A stretch of 64,000 bases of DNA, taken from Bacteroidota bacterium (GTDB taxonomy: Bacteria > Bacteroidota > Bacteroidia > Chitinophagales > LD1). Position numbers and translations under genes: made by a program. Below, one piece after another: positions 15,452-24,513 of the stretch (position 1 is the first letter of the stretch; the number at the start of each line of letters is the position of its first letter). Under the pieces are notes generated by a model that worked only from the letters and a program-made list of their open reading frames with translations, was not told the origin of the DNA and did no database searches. The stretch is taken from the NCBI GenBank assembly GCA_947479455.1, contig CANJZE010000022.1:1-64000 (forward strand), read 5' to 3'.

Positions 15452-17227
15452 TTAGTTAATAGCAATTGAATATGAAGCCGATTTTACACCAGTGCTTATT
15501 TTAACGGTGTAAGTTCCTTTAGCCAATCCTTTCACGCTAAAGTTTTCGGTAATTCTATCAGTCAACCCTTGGTTTCTTGATTGAACTTTTTGACCAACTG
15601 AATTGAAAATTTCAACCGTTACATTTTTCGCATTTACTAACTGTGCGTTAACTGTAAAGTTATCGCTGGCTGGGTTAGGGAAAATTTGAACGTTGGTCAA
15701 TTCATTTACCAAGCTATTAACTCCTGAGTTAAAGCTTACAGAAACTGTGCCGCTTGCCGAACAACCGTTAGCATCGGTAACTGTAACCGTGTAAGAACCT
15801 ACAGCAAGACCAGTAACGGTAGCAGTAGTTTGTGCTGTGCCTGTCCATGCGTATGTGTAAGCACCATTTCCGTTAGCAGGTGTAGCAGTTGCTGTTCCGT
15901 CTGTAGCTACAGCCGAACTTGCGTTAGTAGAAGTAGCAGTCACGGTAACCGTTGGCACATTGCTCGACACATTTGCGCTGGCTGTTCCACCGCATCCATT
16001 TGCATCGGTAACCGAAATAGTATAAGAGCCGTCAGTAACACCCGTAAAAGCACCGGTGGCATTGGTGCCTCCCGAATAAGTATAAGTATATGGAGACCCT
16101 CCACCCGAAGCTACTACGGTAATCGTTCCGTTAGAACCTACACAACCGGTTTGAGGTGTGGTGGTAACCGTAGAAGAAACTACTGGTGAGTTATCTGCAA
16201 TTGCTTCAGTAGCACTACCCGAACATGAGTTAGCATCAGTAGCAGTAATGGTATAAGAGCCAGCAGCCAATGGATCAAAAATTCCAGAACTGTTAGAACT
16301 AACCCCGTCTGTAAAAGTATAAGGGCCTGTGCCTCCACTAGCACTCACGGTTATTGCACCGTTTGCGGTAGTGCACGAAGTTTGTGGTGTAACAGATGAA
16401 CTGCTCACTAACACTACAGGCACAGTGCTGGAAACCGAAACCGTTACAGTTCCTGTGCAGGCGTTCACATCGGTAGCTGTTACCGTGTAACTGCCTCCGC
16501 TTAAGCCGGTAAATGTTCCGGTAGAGTTACTACTGCCACTAATTGCATAAGTATAAGGGCTGGTTCCTCCGCTAGCTTCAACAGTAATAGAACCTACTGG
16601 CGCTGCACATGAATTGTTGCCGGTAGAAGATTGCGTGAAAGTAAATGGTGTGCAAATAACAGGGCTGCAATTTGCCGTAGGGCTGTAACCCACTGTATAC
16701 AATGAAGCTGTTTGAAGCGTATCGCAGGCTGGCACTACATCGCCATAGTTTCCTAAGCGCACAAAATAGTTAAGACCCACCGTAGCTGCATCTACTAGTA
16801 AAGAAGTAATACCAACGTTTACAAAAACCCAAATACGCAATTTGTATTGACCGGGTTGAGCGCAAGGCGTTCCCACCACACGAATACATCCGCTTTCCTG
16901 ATTGGCGTATGTGTTGTTGGCTTTATTAGTAGCCCAACACAAACCCGCAGGTAAGTTTTCAATAGAGTCAATTCTTAATGACTGAACAGTTACAAAAATA
17001 CCGAACGGTGCATAAAAAACCGTGTTGTAGTTTTTAAACTGAATGTAAGTAGTGTCTGTAATGCCGTTATAAACTGCCTCCAAACTATCGGTGCGTGGTG
17101 TTAAACCCGGCTGAGTCATAGTGCCTGAAGCAGTACAAATACTTGAGCCGGAGTTACCGCACGTTTGTGCAAAAATGCTTCCGGCAAAAAGCGAAAGCGT
17201 AATAAATGTGTAAATGATTTTTTTCAT
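15452..17227 (-). CDS. SprB-repeat surface protein with type A T9SS sorting domain
   Basis: The 591-residue protein has a signal peptide (MKKIIYTFITLSLFAGSIFA), an N-terminal domain of about 190 residues with several Cys, then about four to five SprB-like repeats (G-x-SPYTYA...GSYTVTVTDANGC) at residues 205-500, and a C-terminal sorting domain (VQIFPNPASDNFTV to YSIAIN). It should be exported by the T9SS to the surface, where SprB-like proteins act in adhesion and gliding. The repeats differ from one another at base level, so this is not a recent expansion. Confidence 0.88.
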   Translation of the reverse strand: MKKIIYTFITLSLFAGSIFAQTCGNSGSSICTASGTMTQPGLTPRTDSLEAVYNGITDTTYIQFKNYNTVFYAPFGIFVTVQSLRIDSIENLPAGLCWATNKANNTYANQESGCIRVVGTPCAQPGQYKLRIWVFVNVGITSLLVDAATVGLNYFVRLGNYGDVVPACDTLQTASLYTVGYSPTANCSPVICTPFTFTQSSTGNNSCAAPVGSITVEASGGTSPYTYAISGSSNSTGTFTGLSGGSYTVTATDVNACTGTVTVSVSSTVPVVLVSSSSVTPQTSCTTANGAITVSASGGTGPYTFTDGVSSNSSGIFDPLAAGSYTITATDANSCSGSATEAIADNSPVVSSTVTTTPQTGCVGSNGTITVVASGGGSPYTYTYSGGTNATGAFTGVTDGSYTISVTDANGCGGTASANVSSNVPTVTVTATSTNASSAVATDGTATATPANGNGAYTYAWTGTAQTTATVTGLAVGSYTVTVTDANGCSASGTVSVSFNSGVNSLVNELTNVQIFPNPASDNFTVNAQLVNAKNVTVEIFNSVGQKVQSRNQGLTDRITENFSVKGLAKGTYTVKISTGVKSASYSIAIN

Positions 17228-17244
17228 GGTGTTTAAATTTTTGC

Positions 17245-17276
17245 CAAAAGTAATTTTTTCATGGACAAAGAACGAA
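17245..17276 (-). promoter_or_regulatory. Predicted promoter of the SprB-repeat gene
   Basis: On the reverse strand TTCG (17276-17273) is followed after 20 bases by TACTTTTG (17252-17245), which fits TAnnTTTG. The start codon is 18 bases further on, implying a short leader. Confidence 0.45.
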
Positions 17277-17348
17277 GGTGCGAAATGGCTTTACCGTTGA
17301 TGCACAATTTATATTTTCACCCACCGTTATAGCGGTTCAAATTTCATT

Positions 17349-18827
17349 GTGAAAAAAATCTTCCATCTACTTTTAGTGTTCAGTATTCCGGCTGTGGTTT
17401 TACTGTTAAGCAATTGCCGTAAAGAGCAATTTGGCAAAGGCAATCTTTCGTTTAGCACCGATACACTTACGTTCGATACCGTGTTTACTTCGCTGGGCTC
17501 TACCACCAAATATTTTAAAGTGTTTAATACCGAAAAGAAGGCGGTGAAGATTTCGAATATTCATTTGAAACATTTAGTAGGTAATCAATTCCGCATTAGT
17601 GTAGATGGTTTGCAGGGCGATAATTTTAATGAGGTGGAAATTCCTGCAAAAGATTCGGTTTACGTTTTTGTAGAAGTAACCGTTAACCCCACAAGTGCCG
17701 CCACTCCGTTTTTAATTATTGATGACGTAGAGTTTACGGTCAATGGCGAAACTTCAACCGTTCACTTACAGGCATTCGGGCAGAACGCGCATTTTCATTA
17801 CGGGCAAATAGTTAACGGAGCCGAAACATGGAACAACGATTTGCCACATGTGGTTATTAGCCACGATACGGTGCCTGGAGTTTACGTGAAGTGCGGTGGC
17901 TCTCTTACCATAAACTCGGGCTGCAAAATTTTCTTTGCGAATAATTCTGCACTGTTTGTGGAAGGAACACTCACCGCCAATGCAACAACCTGGACAGACT
18001 CTATTGTTTTTCAAGGTGTGCGTCATGAAGAATATTATAATGATAAACCCGGGCAATGGTTCGGCATTGTTTTTCTGCGCAATGGCTGTGCTACTGTGCC
18101 GCAAGGGAATTTTAATCATTGCATTGTCAACGAATCTTCCTACGGCATTTATGCCGGTGCGGGATTGAGCATAGATATAACTTCGTATTTAGGAAGCGGA
18201 AGCAGACCGGAAGTAACCATTCAAAATTCGATTGTAGAAAACAGTTTGTATAACGCAGTGTATGGATTCAATGCAAAAATTTTGGCAGAGAATTCCATCT
18301 TTCATACTGCCGGTGAAAACTTAGTGAAGTTTGGTTTAGGAGGCGATTATACGTTCAATCAATGCACCATGTACAATGGCGGCTCAAAATATATTGACCA
18401 TCAAAAGGAATCATTGTTCCTCAGTAATTTGGTTTCGGACGGCACTAACACTTACCTCGAACCACTCAAAACCACTTTTACTAATTGTGTGGTGTATGGA
18501 AGTTTAGAAAATGAAGTTTCATTCAACAATGCAGAACAGAATTTCACCAACTTCGCCAACGACTTTCATTACTGCGATGTAAAAACCAAACAGGACACTT
18601 TTGAATTATTCTCAAACGTTCACGACAATATTCTTTTTAATCAGGAACCTCGTTTTGAAAAAGCGGAAGAGTTCAACTTTACACCAAGCGACAGCGCAGG
18701 ATTTTTTTCTCCGTTGATTGACTTTGCTTCTACTGGATTATCGAATGATATTTTTGGAAAGCTACGACCGGTTTCTAAAACTACAAACACAAACAAGTTT
18801 GATTTGGGAGCTATTGAAGCACCGTAG
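17349..18827 (+). CDS. Lipoprotein with predicted parallel beta-helix domain
   Basis: The frame opens with GTG at 17349 and encodes a signal and lipobox (LLLSNCRKEQ, Cys at about 19). An Ig-like region (TKYFKVFNTEKKAVKISNIH) precedes repeated short strands typical of a right-handed beta-helix (INSGCKIFFANNSALFVEGT, NSIVENSLYNAVYG, FTNCVVYGS). The end, FGKLRPVSKTTNTNKFDLGAIE, matches the final motif of 'choice-of-anchor Q' proteins. It is probably anchored in the outer membrane. No enzyme motif is visible. Length is 492 residues. Confidence 0.7.
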   Translation: MKKIFHLLLVFSIPAVVLLLSNCRKEQFGKGNLSFSTDTLTFDTVFTSLGSTTKYFKVFNTEKKAVKISNIHLKHLVGNQFRISVDGLQGDNFNEVEIPAKDSVYVFVEVTVNPTSAATPFLIIDDVEFTVNGETSTVHLQAFGQNAHFHYGQIVNGAETWNNDLPHVVISHDTVPGVYVKCGGSLTINSGCKIFFANNSALFVEGTLTANATTWTDSIVFQGVRHEEYYNDKPGQWFGIVFLRNGCATVPQGNFNHCIVNESSYGIYAGAGLSIDITSYLGSGSRPEVTIQNSIVENSLYNAVYGFNAKILAENSIFHTAGENLVKFGLGGDYTFNQCTMYNGGSKYIDHQKESLFLSNLVSDGTNTYLEPLKTTFTNCVVYGSLENEVSFNNAEQNFTNFANDFHYCDVKTKQDTFELFSNVHDNILFNQEPRFEKAEEFNFTPSDSAGFFSPLIDFASTGLSNDIFGKLRPVSKTTNTNKFDLGAIEAP

Positions 18828-18884
18828 AAATAATTTTGTGTTTCAACTGAATCCTTACATTTATCAAACACAAAATTTTTGGTC

Positions 18885-19490
18885 ATGAAGAAAATCATCT
18901 ACTCACTCCTTGTTCTCTTCAATTTCTCTTTCCTTATTTCTTCGGCACAAGATGTAGCTGCGCTCGAAACATTTGAAAAAGCCATGAAGCCAGGTGCTGT
19001 GCTTACCTACGATGTAAACATGGCAGGCAAAAAATATCAGTTCATTGCCACCATAAAAAAATTGGGTAGCGAAATTGCTTTTGATTGGAAGATGACGGAA
19101 CCCATCAACAAAACCGGGAGTATAGCTATGAGTGCCGTAGCCGTTTCAAAAGCTGATGCGCTGTTTAATTATTTCAACGGTGGCGAATCGAAACTGGAAA
19201 AGGAAACTTCGATGTTCATCAGCGGAAAAATTTTTAATGATGCTGCTACTACTTTTAAAGCAAGCCTTAAAGTAAACGGAGAAAGTGATACCGTCACGGT
19301 GTTGAGTAGCACTGTGGCAGAATTAGGGGTTACGGTAAACGGAGATTTTCTTTCTATTCCCGGCATTGAACTGCAAGGTGGCAGCGAAGTGAAGTACACC
19401 ATAGGCGTAATTGAAACGCAAAGATTCCCGCTCATCACCCGCATGGATTTAGGATGGACCATTCAATTGATGGAAATAAAAAATCCGTAG
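18885..19490 (+). CDS. Secreted hypothetical protein
   Basis: The start at 18885 gives a clean signal peptide (MKKIIYSLLVLFNFSFLISS, cut near AQD). The mature part of about 180 residues is beta-rich with no cysteine and repeated Lys/Glu. I do not recognise a family; a periplasmic lipid- or ligand-binding beta fold is one possibility. It lies between the beta-helix lipoprotein and the patatin on the same strand. Confidence 0.65.
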   Translation: MKKIIYSLLVLFNFSFLISSAQDVAALETFEKAMKPGAVLTYDVNMAGKKYQFIATIKKLGSEIAFDWKMTEPINKTGSIAMSAVAVSKADALFNYFNGGESKLEKETSMFISGKIFNDAATTFKASLKVNGESDTVTVLSSTVAELGVTVNGDFLSIPGIELQGGSEVKYTIGVIETQRFPLITRMDLGWTIQLMEIKNP

Positions 19491-19583
19491 TTGTATATTC
19501 CTATACACAAGCACAAAGCACTGGTTAATTAGTAACGTTTTAGGCTGCACTCTTTTTTCTTTCTTGTAGTTCGAAAACAGCGC

Positions 19584-21821
19584 ATGCTTACTTTCTTCAA
19601 AGACCTTTACTACTCGTTTCCTATTCAACTTCTGTTGTTGTCGTTTAAACGGCAACAGTTTTTATTACTCGCCTGGGTTTTACTTTTTGCAATTGCTATA
19701 GGTCGATTTGCTTCGGGTGTTGGTGCGCCTGCTGTTTTTCTCGACCCAGAATATCTGGGTGATGTTGGCTATTTAAGTTTTGCTTTAGTTGGTATTGGTC
19801 TTGGCGCTATGTTCGTTACCTGGAACATTGTAATGTATATTCTGCACTCGCACCGATTTCCTTTCATGGCAAGTTTGCAATATCCGCTTGGCATGTTTTG
19901 CCTCAACAATTTTATTATTCCGCTCACTTTTTTTATTGGCTATTTCATCAGCATTACCCTGTATCAAATCAATAATGAATACCAAAACTATGTGGAAGTA
20001 GGTACTGATTTACTAGGAGTTACCGCAGGTTTTGTCTTGGTGATTCTTATCACCGCCATCTATTTCAGTTTTACCAATAAAAACACCGGAAACATTCTGG
20101 AAGAGAACAAAGCAAATCTCAAAAAGAAAAAATCAATTCGTAAAGTATTTTTTAATGAAGCACTGGAAACACAACACACGAACAGGGTAGATTATTATCT
20201 CACCAATAAATTCAACATTCGTCATACACGAACGGTAGAACACTACGACCCAAAACTACATCAACTTGTTTTTCGCAGACACCACTGGAATGCATTTCTT
20301 GCTTCGCTCGTAGCTTTTGCCGTTTTAATCATAAGCGGTTTTTTTATTGAGAATTCGTTTTTCCAAATTCCGATTGGTGCAAGTGGTCCGCTTTTTCTTT
20401 GTGTGCTGCTTTCGTTGTTTGGTTTGTTTTTGTATTGGACGGCAGGATGGGGCACAGCAGCTATCATTGTTTTCATTTTAGTAGCCAATCAACTCACCAA
20501 GTACGATATTATGGGTTCGCAGAATCGCGCCTATGGTTTAACTTATGACAAGGGAAAGGCCGCTTACAACCTTGAAACATTCCGTTCGCTTTCGACCGAT
20601 TCCATGATTGAAGAAGACCGGAAATATTTTTTACAGATTCTTGAAAACTGGAAACGAAAAAATGTAGATGCGCGCGCACCATTCAAAAAACCTAAACTTG
20701 TTTTTATAAACGTGAGTGGCGGTGGGGTGCGTGCCGGCATTTTTGTGATTTCGGTTTTGCAAAACTGCGATAGTTTGTTGAACGGAAAATTGCTCGACAA
20801 AACTTTTCTTGCCAGCGGAGCTTCGGGTGGCATGTTCGGCATTACTTACTTGCGCGAATTGTTTTTGCAAAAGAAAAATGGCTATTCCATCAATTTGCAT
20901 GACCGGCAATATGCCCTGAATGTTTCCAAAGATTTATTGAATCCAATTGCCCTTTCTATTTTGAGCAACGATGCGTTATTGCCTTTTCATAAATTCAAAC
21001 TGGACTCCAATACTTATTTCAAAGACCGCGGGTACATTTTTGAAAAAGCTTATTGTCGCAATACTGATTTTAAATTCGAAACAAAAATTTCGGATTATAA
21101 AAATGATGAGTTCAATGCCAAAGTTCCGTTGGTGATTTATCACACCACAGTAATGAACGATTCGCGCAGATATTTTATCAGTCCGCATCCGGTTTCGTTT
21201 CTCATGCGCCCTTACGGAAAAAATGCGGCCGATAATAATCTCGAAATTGATGGCATTGATTTCTGTCGCTTTTTCAAAAAGCAAGGCGGAGAAAATTTGT
21301 TGGTTACTTCTGCCATGCGTATGGATGCCACCTTCCCTTTCATTCTTCCGAATGCCGCACTGCCGAGTGACCCCACTACTTATGCTATGGACGGTGGCGC
21401 GCTTGACAACACGGGAGTAGAAACCACCTTTCGTTTTTTGCAAACATTCAAGGACTGGATAAATCAAAACACGAGCGAAGTAGTAGTGATTCAAATTCGT
21501 GACGATAAAAAACAAGACGAACCCGATGCACAGGAACAGAAAACTTTATTTGCACGACTCACCGACCCGCTGGGAACTGTTTACACCAACATGGACAACA
21601 TGCAGGACTTTTTGATTGACCAAAAACTGAATTACATGGATGAAGAATTGCGCGGCAAACTCCATTTCGTATTTTTTGAATACACCAGCGAAAAGAAAGA
21701 TGATAAAGCAGCTATGAGTATGCACATCAGCTCACGCGATAAGAACGATATTCTTCGTTCGCTTAACCGTGCCAACAATGTTGCTGCATTTAACAAGCTC
21801 AAAAAATTGTTGGAAGAATGA
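19584..21821 (+). CDS. Membrane patatin-like phospholipase
   Basis: The 745-residue protein has about four N-terminal membrane segments (residues 15-170), two more near 235-300, then a patatin hydrolase domain. The oxyanion loop GGGVRAG is near residue 378, the nucleophile elbow GASGG near 411 and the catalytic Asp in MDGGA near 602. It would cleave acyl chains of lipids at the membrane with a Ser-Asp dyad. A membrane-anchored patatin of this layout is seen in several Bacteroidota. It is followed by a TPR-like gene. Confidence 0.78.
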   Translation: MLTFFKDLYYSFPIQLLLLSFKRQQFLLLAWVLLFAIAIGRFASGVGAPAVFLDPEYLGDVGYLSFALVGIGLGAMFVTWNIVMYILHSHRFPFMASLQYPLGMFCLNNFIIPLTFFIGYFISITLYQINNEYQNYVEVGTDLLGVTAGFVLVILITAIYFSFTNKNTGNILEENKANLKKKKSIRKVFFNEALETQHTNRVDYYLTNKFNIRHTRTVEHYDPKLHQLVFRRHHWNAFLASLVAFAVLIISGFFIENSFFQIPIGASGPLFLCVLLSLFGLFLYWTAGWGTAAIIVFILVANQLTKYDIMGSQNRAYGLTYDKGKAAYNLETFRSLSTDSMIEEDRKYFLQILENWKRKNVDARAPFKKPKLVFINVSGGGVRAGIFVISVLQNCDSLLNGKLLDKTFLASGASGGMFGITYLRELFLQKKNGYSINLHDRQYALNVSKDLLNPIALSILSNDALLPFHKFKLDSNTYFKDRGYIFEKAYCRNTDFKFETKISDYKNDEFNAKVPLVIYHTTVMNDSRRYFISPHPVSFLMRPYGKNAADNNLEIDGIDFCRFFKKQGGENLLVTSAMRMDATFPFILPNAALPSDPTTYAMDGGALDNTGVETTFRFLQTFKDWINQNTSEVVVIQIRDDKKQDEPDAQEQKTLFARLTDPLGTVYTNMDNMQDFLIDQKLNYMDEELRGKLHFVFFEYTSEKKDDKAAMSMHISSRDKNDILRSLNRANNVAAFNKLKKLLEE

Positions 21822-21876
21822 TTCGTGTCATCTGAAGAGGTGAACAATCCCCAAATATTTCTCTTAGGTTTAGCGC

Positions 21877-23259
21877 ATGAACCTGTTGTTCGATTTTTTA
21901 AAACATTTACTGGAAAAGGAAAGGCAGAAACTGAAATCGCTTGTGCTGAAAGGGCGAAGCGAAGAAGTTTGGCTGCTCATGAATCAGCAGGTTCAAAGCA
22001 TGCAATTTGAGCGCGTAAAAATTCAAGCGGCTCTTGGCATTTCTTCTGCCCACCTCGATAAAATTACATCACAACTTCTTTCAAAATGCTACGAGCATTT
22101 ATTTGGTGCTAACAATATTGAATTGCTTTTGTTTTTGAGTGAGCGTGCTGCTTTTGTAAAACAGTATTATCAGGAAATGAAAAGGCAAATGAGTTATGCC
22201 GAAACAAATTTTACGAAGAAACAACTCGCAGAATTTTACAAAGCCAATATCAACTTCATTCACTTCAACATGCCTATCATTCATAAGGATGAAGAGGTTT
22301 TAAAAATGCTGGCACACAAATATCTGGCGCTAGAAAAAAACAAAAATTCGAAACTGCTGATTGAATGCAAATTGATGTATGTGCAGATTGATAAACAATT
22401 TGCCGCATCAACCATTAAAGCAAAAGAGGCGGAGATGAAAACAGAAATAGAAGCACTGGGCAAATTGCCTAAGGATGCTGATGAAGAACTCGCATTTTCT
22501 TTTTACTGGTTGAAAATCTACTTCAACAATGCGATTGAAGACTTTAAGCAATCGCTGGTAGTTACCTCAGAAGCTTTGACGGCTCTTCGAAAATTTAAGA
22601 GCGCACAAAACCATATTCAGATTTTGCGCGTTGAATTAAAGCAGGCAGAGTTGCTTTATTACTTAAGCCGTTTTGAAGAATCGTTTCAAAATTTTGAGAA
22701 ATGGATGAAAGCACCAAAGGCAGACAAACTTCCAGATTACAGTTATTACTCTACTAAATATCTACAAGTTTGCTTAATCACCAACCATCTTGCAGAGGCC
22801 AAAAATGTTTTGGCAGAAAAGGAAACATTGCCATTACCACATTTGAAACAAGCTTTATTGCCGCGCGATATAATTTCGTTTGCTAAGTATTATTTGTTCA
22901 GCGAGGAGTATGATAAGGCATTTGAATTTATTCAACTCGGTTTTGAAAAAAATCCGAAAGGAAAATATTTTCAGTATGAAGTGGAATTGCGCAATCTGCA
23001 AACCGCTTATTTCTTTCTTACAAATCAAAAAGATATTGCGGTTCAAATGTGTGCCAAGCATGTTAAATATTTGCGCGCTCATGGGTACACCATACGCAAT
23101 AGCAACTTTCCGTATTTCTATGTACTCACCAAAGCTATGTATGAAAAGAAAAAGCGCGCTAAAAATTTATCGGTTAAAGAAACAGATATGTTGCAACGCT
23201 ATCAATTGGGAAGCTATGCGGTATATGGCAAGTTGTTGTTGAAAATGCTGGAATCGTAG
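21877..23259 (+). CDS. Helical-repeat (TPR-like) hypothetical protein
   Basis: The 460-residue protein is almost wholly helical with many Lys, Glu and Leu and no signal peptide. Repeated helix pairs with aromatic positions (AEELAFSFYWLKIYFNNA-like, LKQAELLYYLSRFEESFQNF) suggest TPR-like packing, though no exact TPR consensus is seen. It is probably a cytoplasmic scaffold. I do not recognise the family. The ATG at 21877 is preceded by TAGGTTTA, a possible -7 box. Confidence 0.6.
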   Translation: MNLLFDFLKHLLEKERQKLKSLVLKGRSEEVWLLMNQQVQSMQFERVKIQAALGISSAHLDKITSQLLSKCYEHLFGANNIELLLFLSERAAFVKQYYQEMKRQMSYAETNFTKKQLAEFYKANINFIHFNMPIIHKDEEVLKMLAHKYLALEKNKNSKLLIECKLMYVQIDKQFAASTIKAKEAEMKTEIEALGKLPKDADEELAFSFYWLKIYFNNAIEDFKQSLVVTSEALTALRKFKSAQNHIQILRVELKQAELLYYLSRFEESFQNFEKWMKAPKADKLPDYSYYSTKYLQVCLITNHLAEAKNVLAEKETLPLPHLKQALLPRDIISFAKYYLFSEEYDKAFEFIQLGFEKNPKGKYFQYEVELRNLQTAYFFLTNQKDIAVQMCAKHVKYLRAHGYTIRNSNFPYFYVLTKAMYEKKKRAKNLSVKETDMLQRYQLGSYAVYGKLLLKMLES

Positions 23260-23342
23260 AACCGGCCCACTTTAAACTAAGGGCAAAAATTTTGTTTTCA
23301 GTTTTTTTTAAATGTTATAACTTGCTGTAAAATTAAAAAGCC

Positions 23343-24509
23343 ATGAAAAATAAATTTTTACTCTTGTTACTTTTAGTTGCTGGAAGTCACTTTAGCTTTG
23401 GGCAAACCAGTTACCACGTATACGATTCTATTTACCAAAGTGATTATGATTATGCTACCACATCGTGGAAGATTTCAAAAAGAGCTTACGCATATATTGC
23501 CAATGGCTGTTTGCACGAAGATTCGTTTCATACCGAAGAGTATGATTATCTATCGTCTACCTGGGGTCCATTCTCAAAAGATTTGTATCAATATAACGGC
23601 AACAATAAAATTACCTATGCCGAAACGATGAAGTATATTTCGGGAATTTACCGTGGTAGTTCTAAGCTTCAATATTTTTATAACGGCACTAATTTAACAG
23701 AGTACATTACACAACAATGGAAAACACATTTAAGCGCTTACCGAAACACTGCCCGTAACGTTTACAACTATAACAACATTAACAAAACAGATACCTTTTT
23801 TGCGCAAACATGGGACACGGTTTCTAACATTTGGCGACCAAGCACTTTCACAAAATATTTTTACAACGCAGATTCAACTTATTCTAATTCCACCACGTAC
23901 AAATACTTTACACATCTGAGTGGTTACCGCATCTACTCTAAAAGCGATTACACTTATGGTGGAGGTTTGTTGAATTTAACTATGAATTATAATTGGGATA
24001 CGCTCACCACTACTTGGATAAAAACTTCGCGCAAAACATATACCTAAAACGGGCTCAACCAAAAAACAGCGGATTTATCAGAGGCATGGGATAACATTAA
24101 TAGCACCTGGAAAAATTCATATAAAGACGAATACACCTACAATGGCTCTTCTAATGAGTGGGCTAGTTATGCGCTTTTATATTGGCAAAGTGGCGATTGG
24201 TCTGTTGGTTTTAAGTCAGATTATTTTTATGGCTGTGCTACACCAAGTGCTGTAAATGAAATTACTGAAGCCGAAAAGCAGGTGAACATTTATCCAAATC
24301 CAACGCAGGAAAAATTGACTATCGAAACTTCTTCTGCTGTTTTGAATAGCTATAGCATAATTGATTTAGCCGGTAGAAAATTACAAAGAGGAAATATTGA
24401 AATAGGCAGCAATGAAATTTCTGTAACGGAATTGCCGAAAGGAATTTACCTCATTCAACTTCTTGGCAACTGGGGCGAAGCTGTGGTGAAGAAGTTGGTT
24501 GTAGAGTAA
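23343..24509 (+). pseudogene. T9SS cargo gene interrupted by one in-frame stop
   Basis: The first part (23343-24047) has a signal peptide (MKNKFLLLLLLVAGSHFSFG) and repeated Tyr/Trp-rich units (such as YDYLSSTWGPFSKDLYQYNG). After TAA at 24045-24047 the same frame stays open for 153 more codons with the same repeat type (EYTYNGSSNEW) and then a type A T9SS sorting domain (VNIYPNPTQEKLTI to VVKKLVVE). The break reads TYT-stop-NG where the repeats suggest TYTYNG, so a single TAC to TAA change explains it. A truncated product would lack the sorting domain. A sequencing error cannot be excluded. Confidence 0.85.
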
Positions 24510-24513
24510 ACGG

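Noticed and set aside
15830-16189. Cys/Ser-rich 119-codon forward frame inside the SprB-repeat gene
   Set aside because: It is an antisense by-product of repeated GTA/ACC codons in SprB repeats.
15800-17000. SprB repeats considered as a CRISPR-like or satellite array
   Set aside because: The units are protein-level repeats with variable DNA and no constant spacer length.
18835-18863. TTTG-N17-TACATTTA as a promoter for the gene at 18885
   Set aside because: The spacer is short and the -7 box imperfect, so the support is too weak for a feature.
20976-21515. 179-codon reverse frame inside the patatin gene
   Set aside because: It is a shadow of the catalytic domain, with no domain or start signal of its own.
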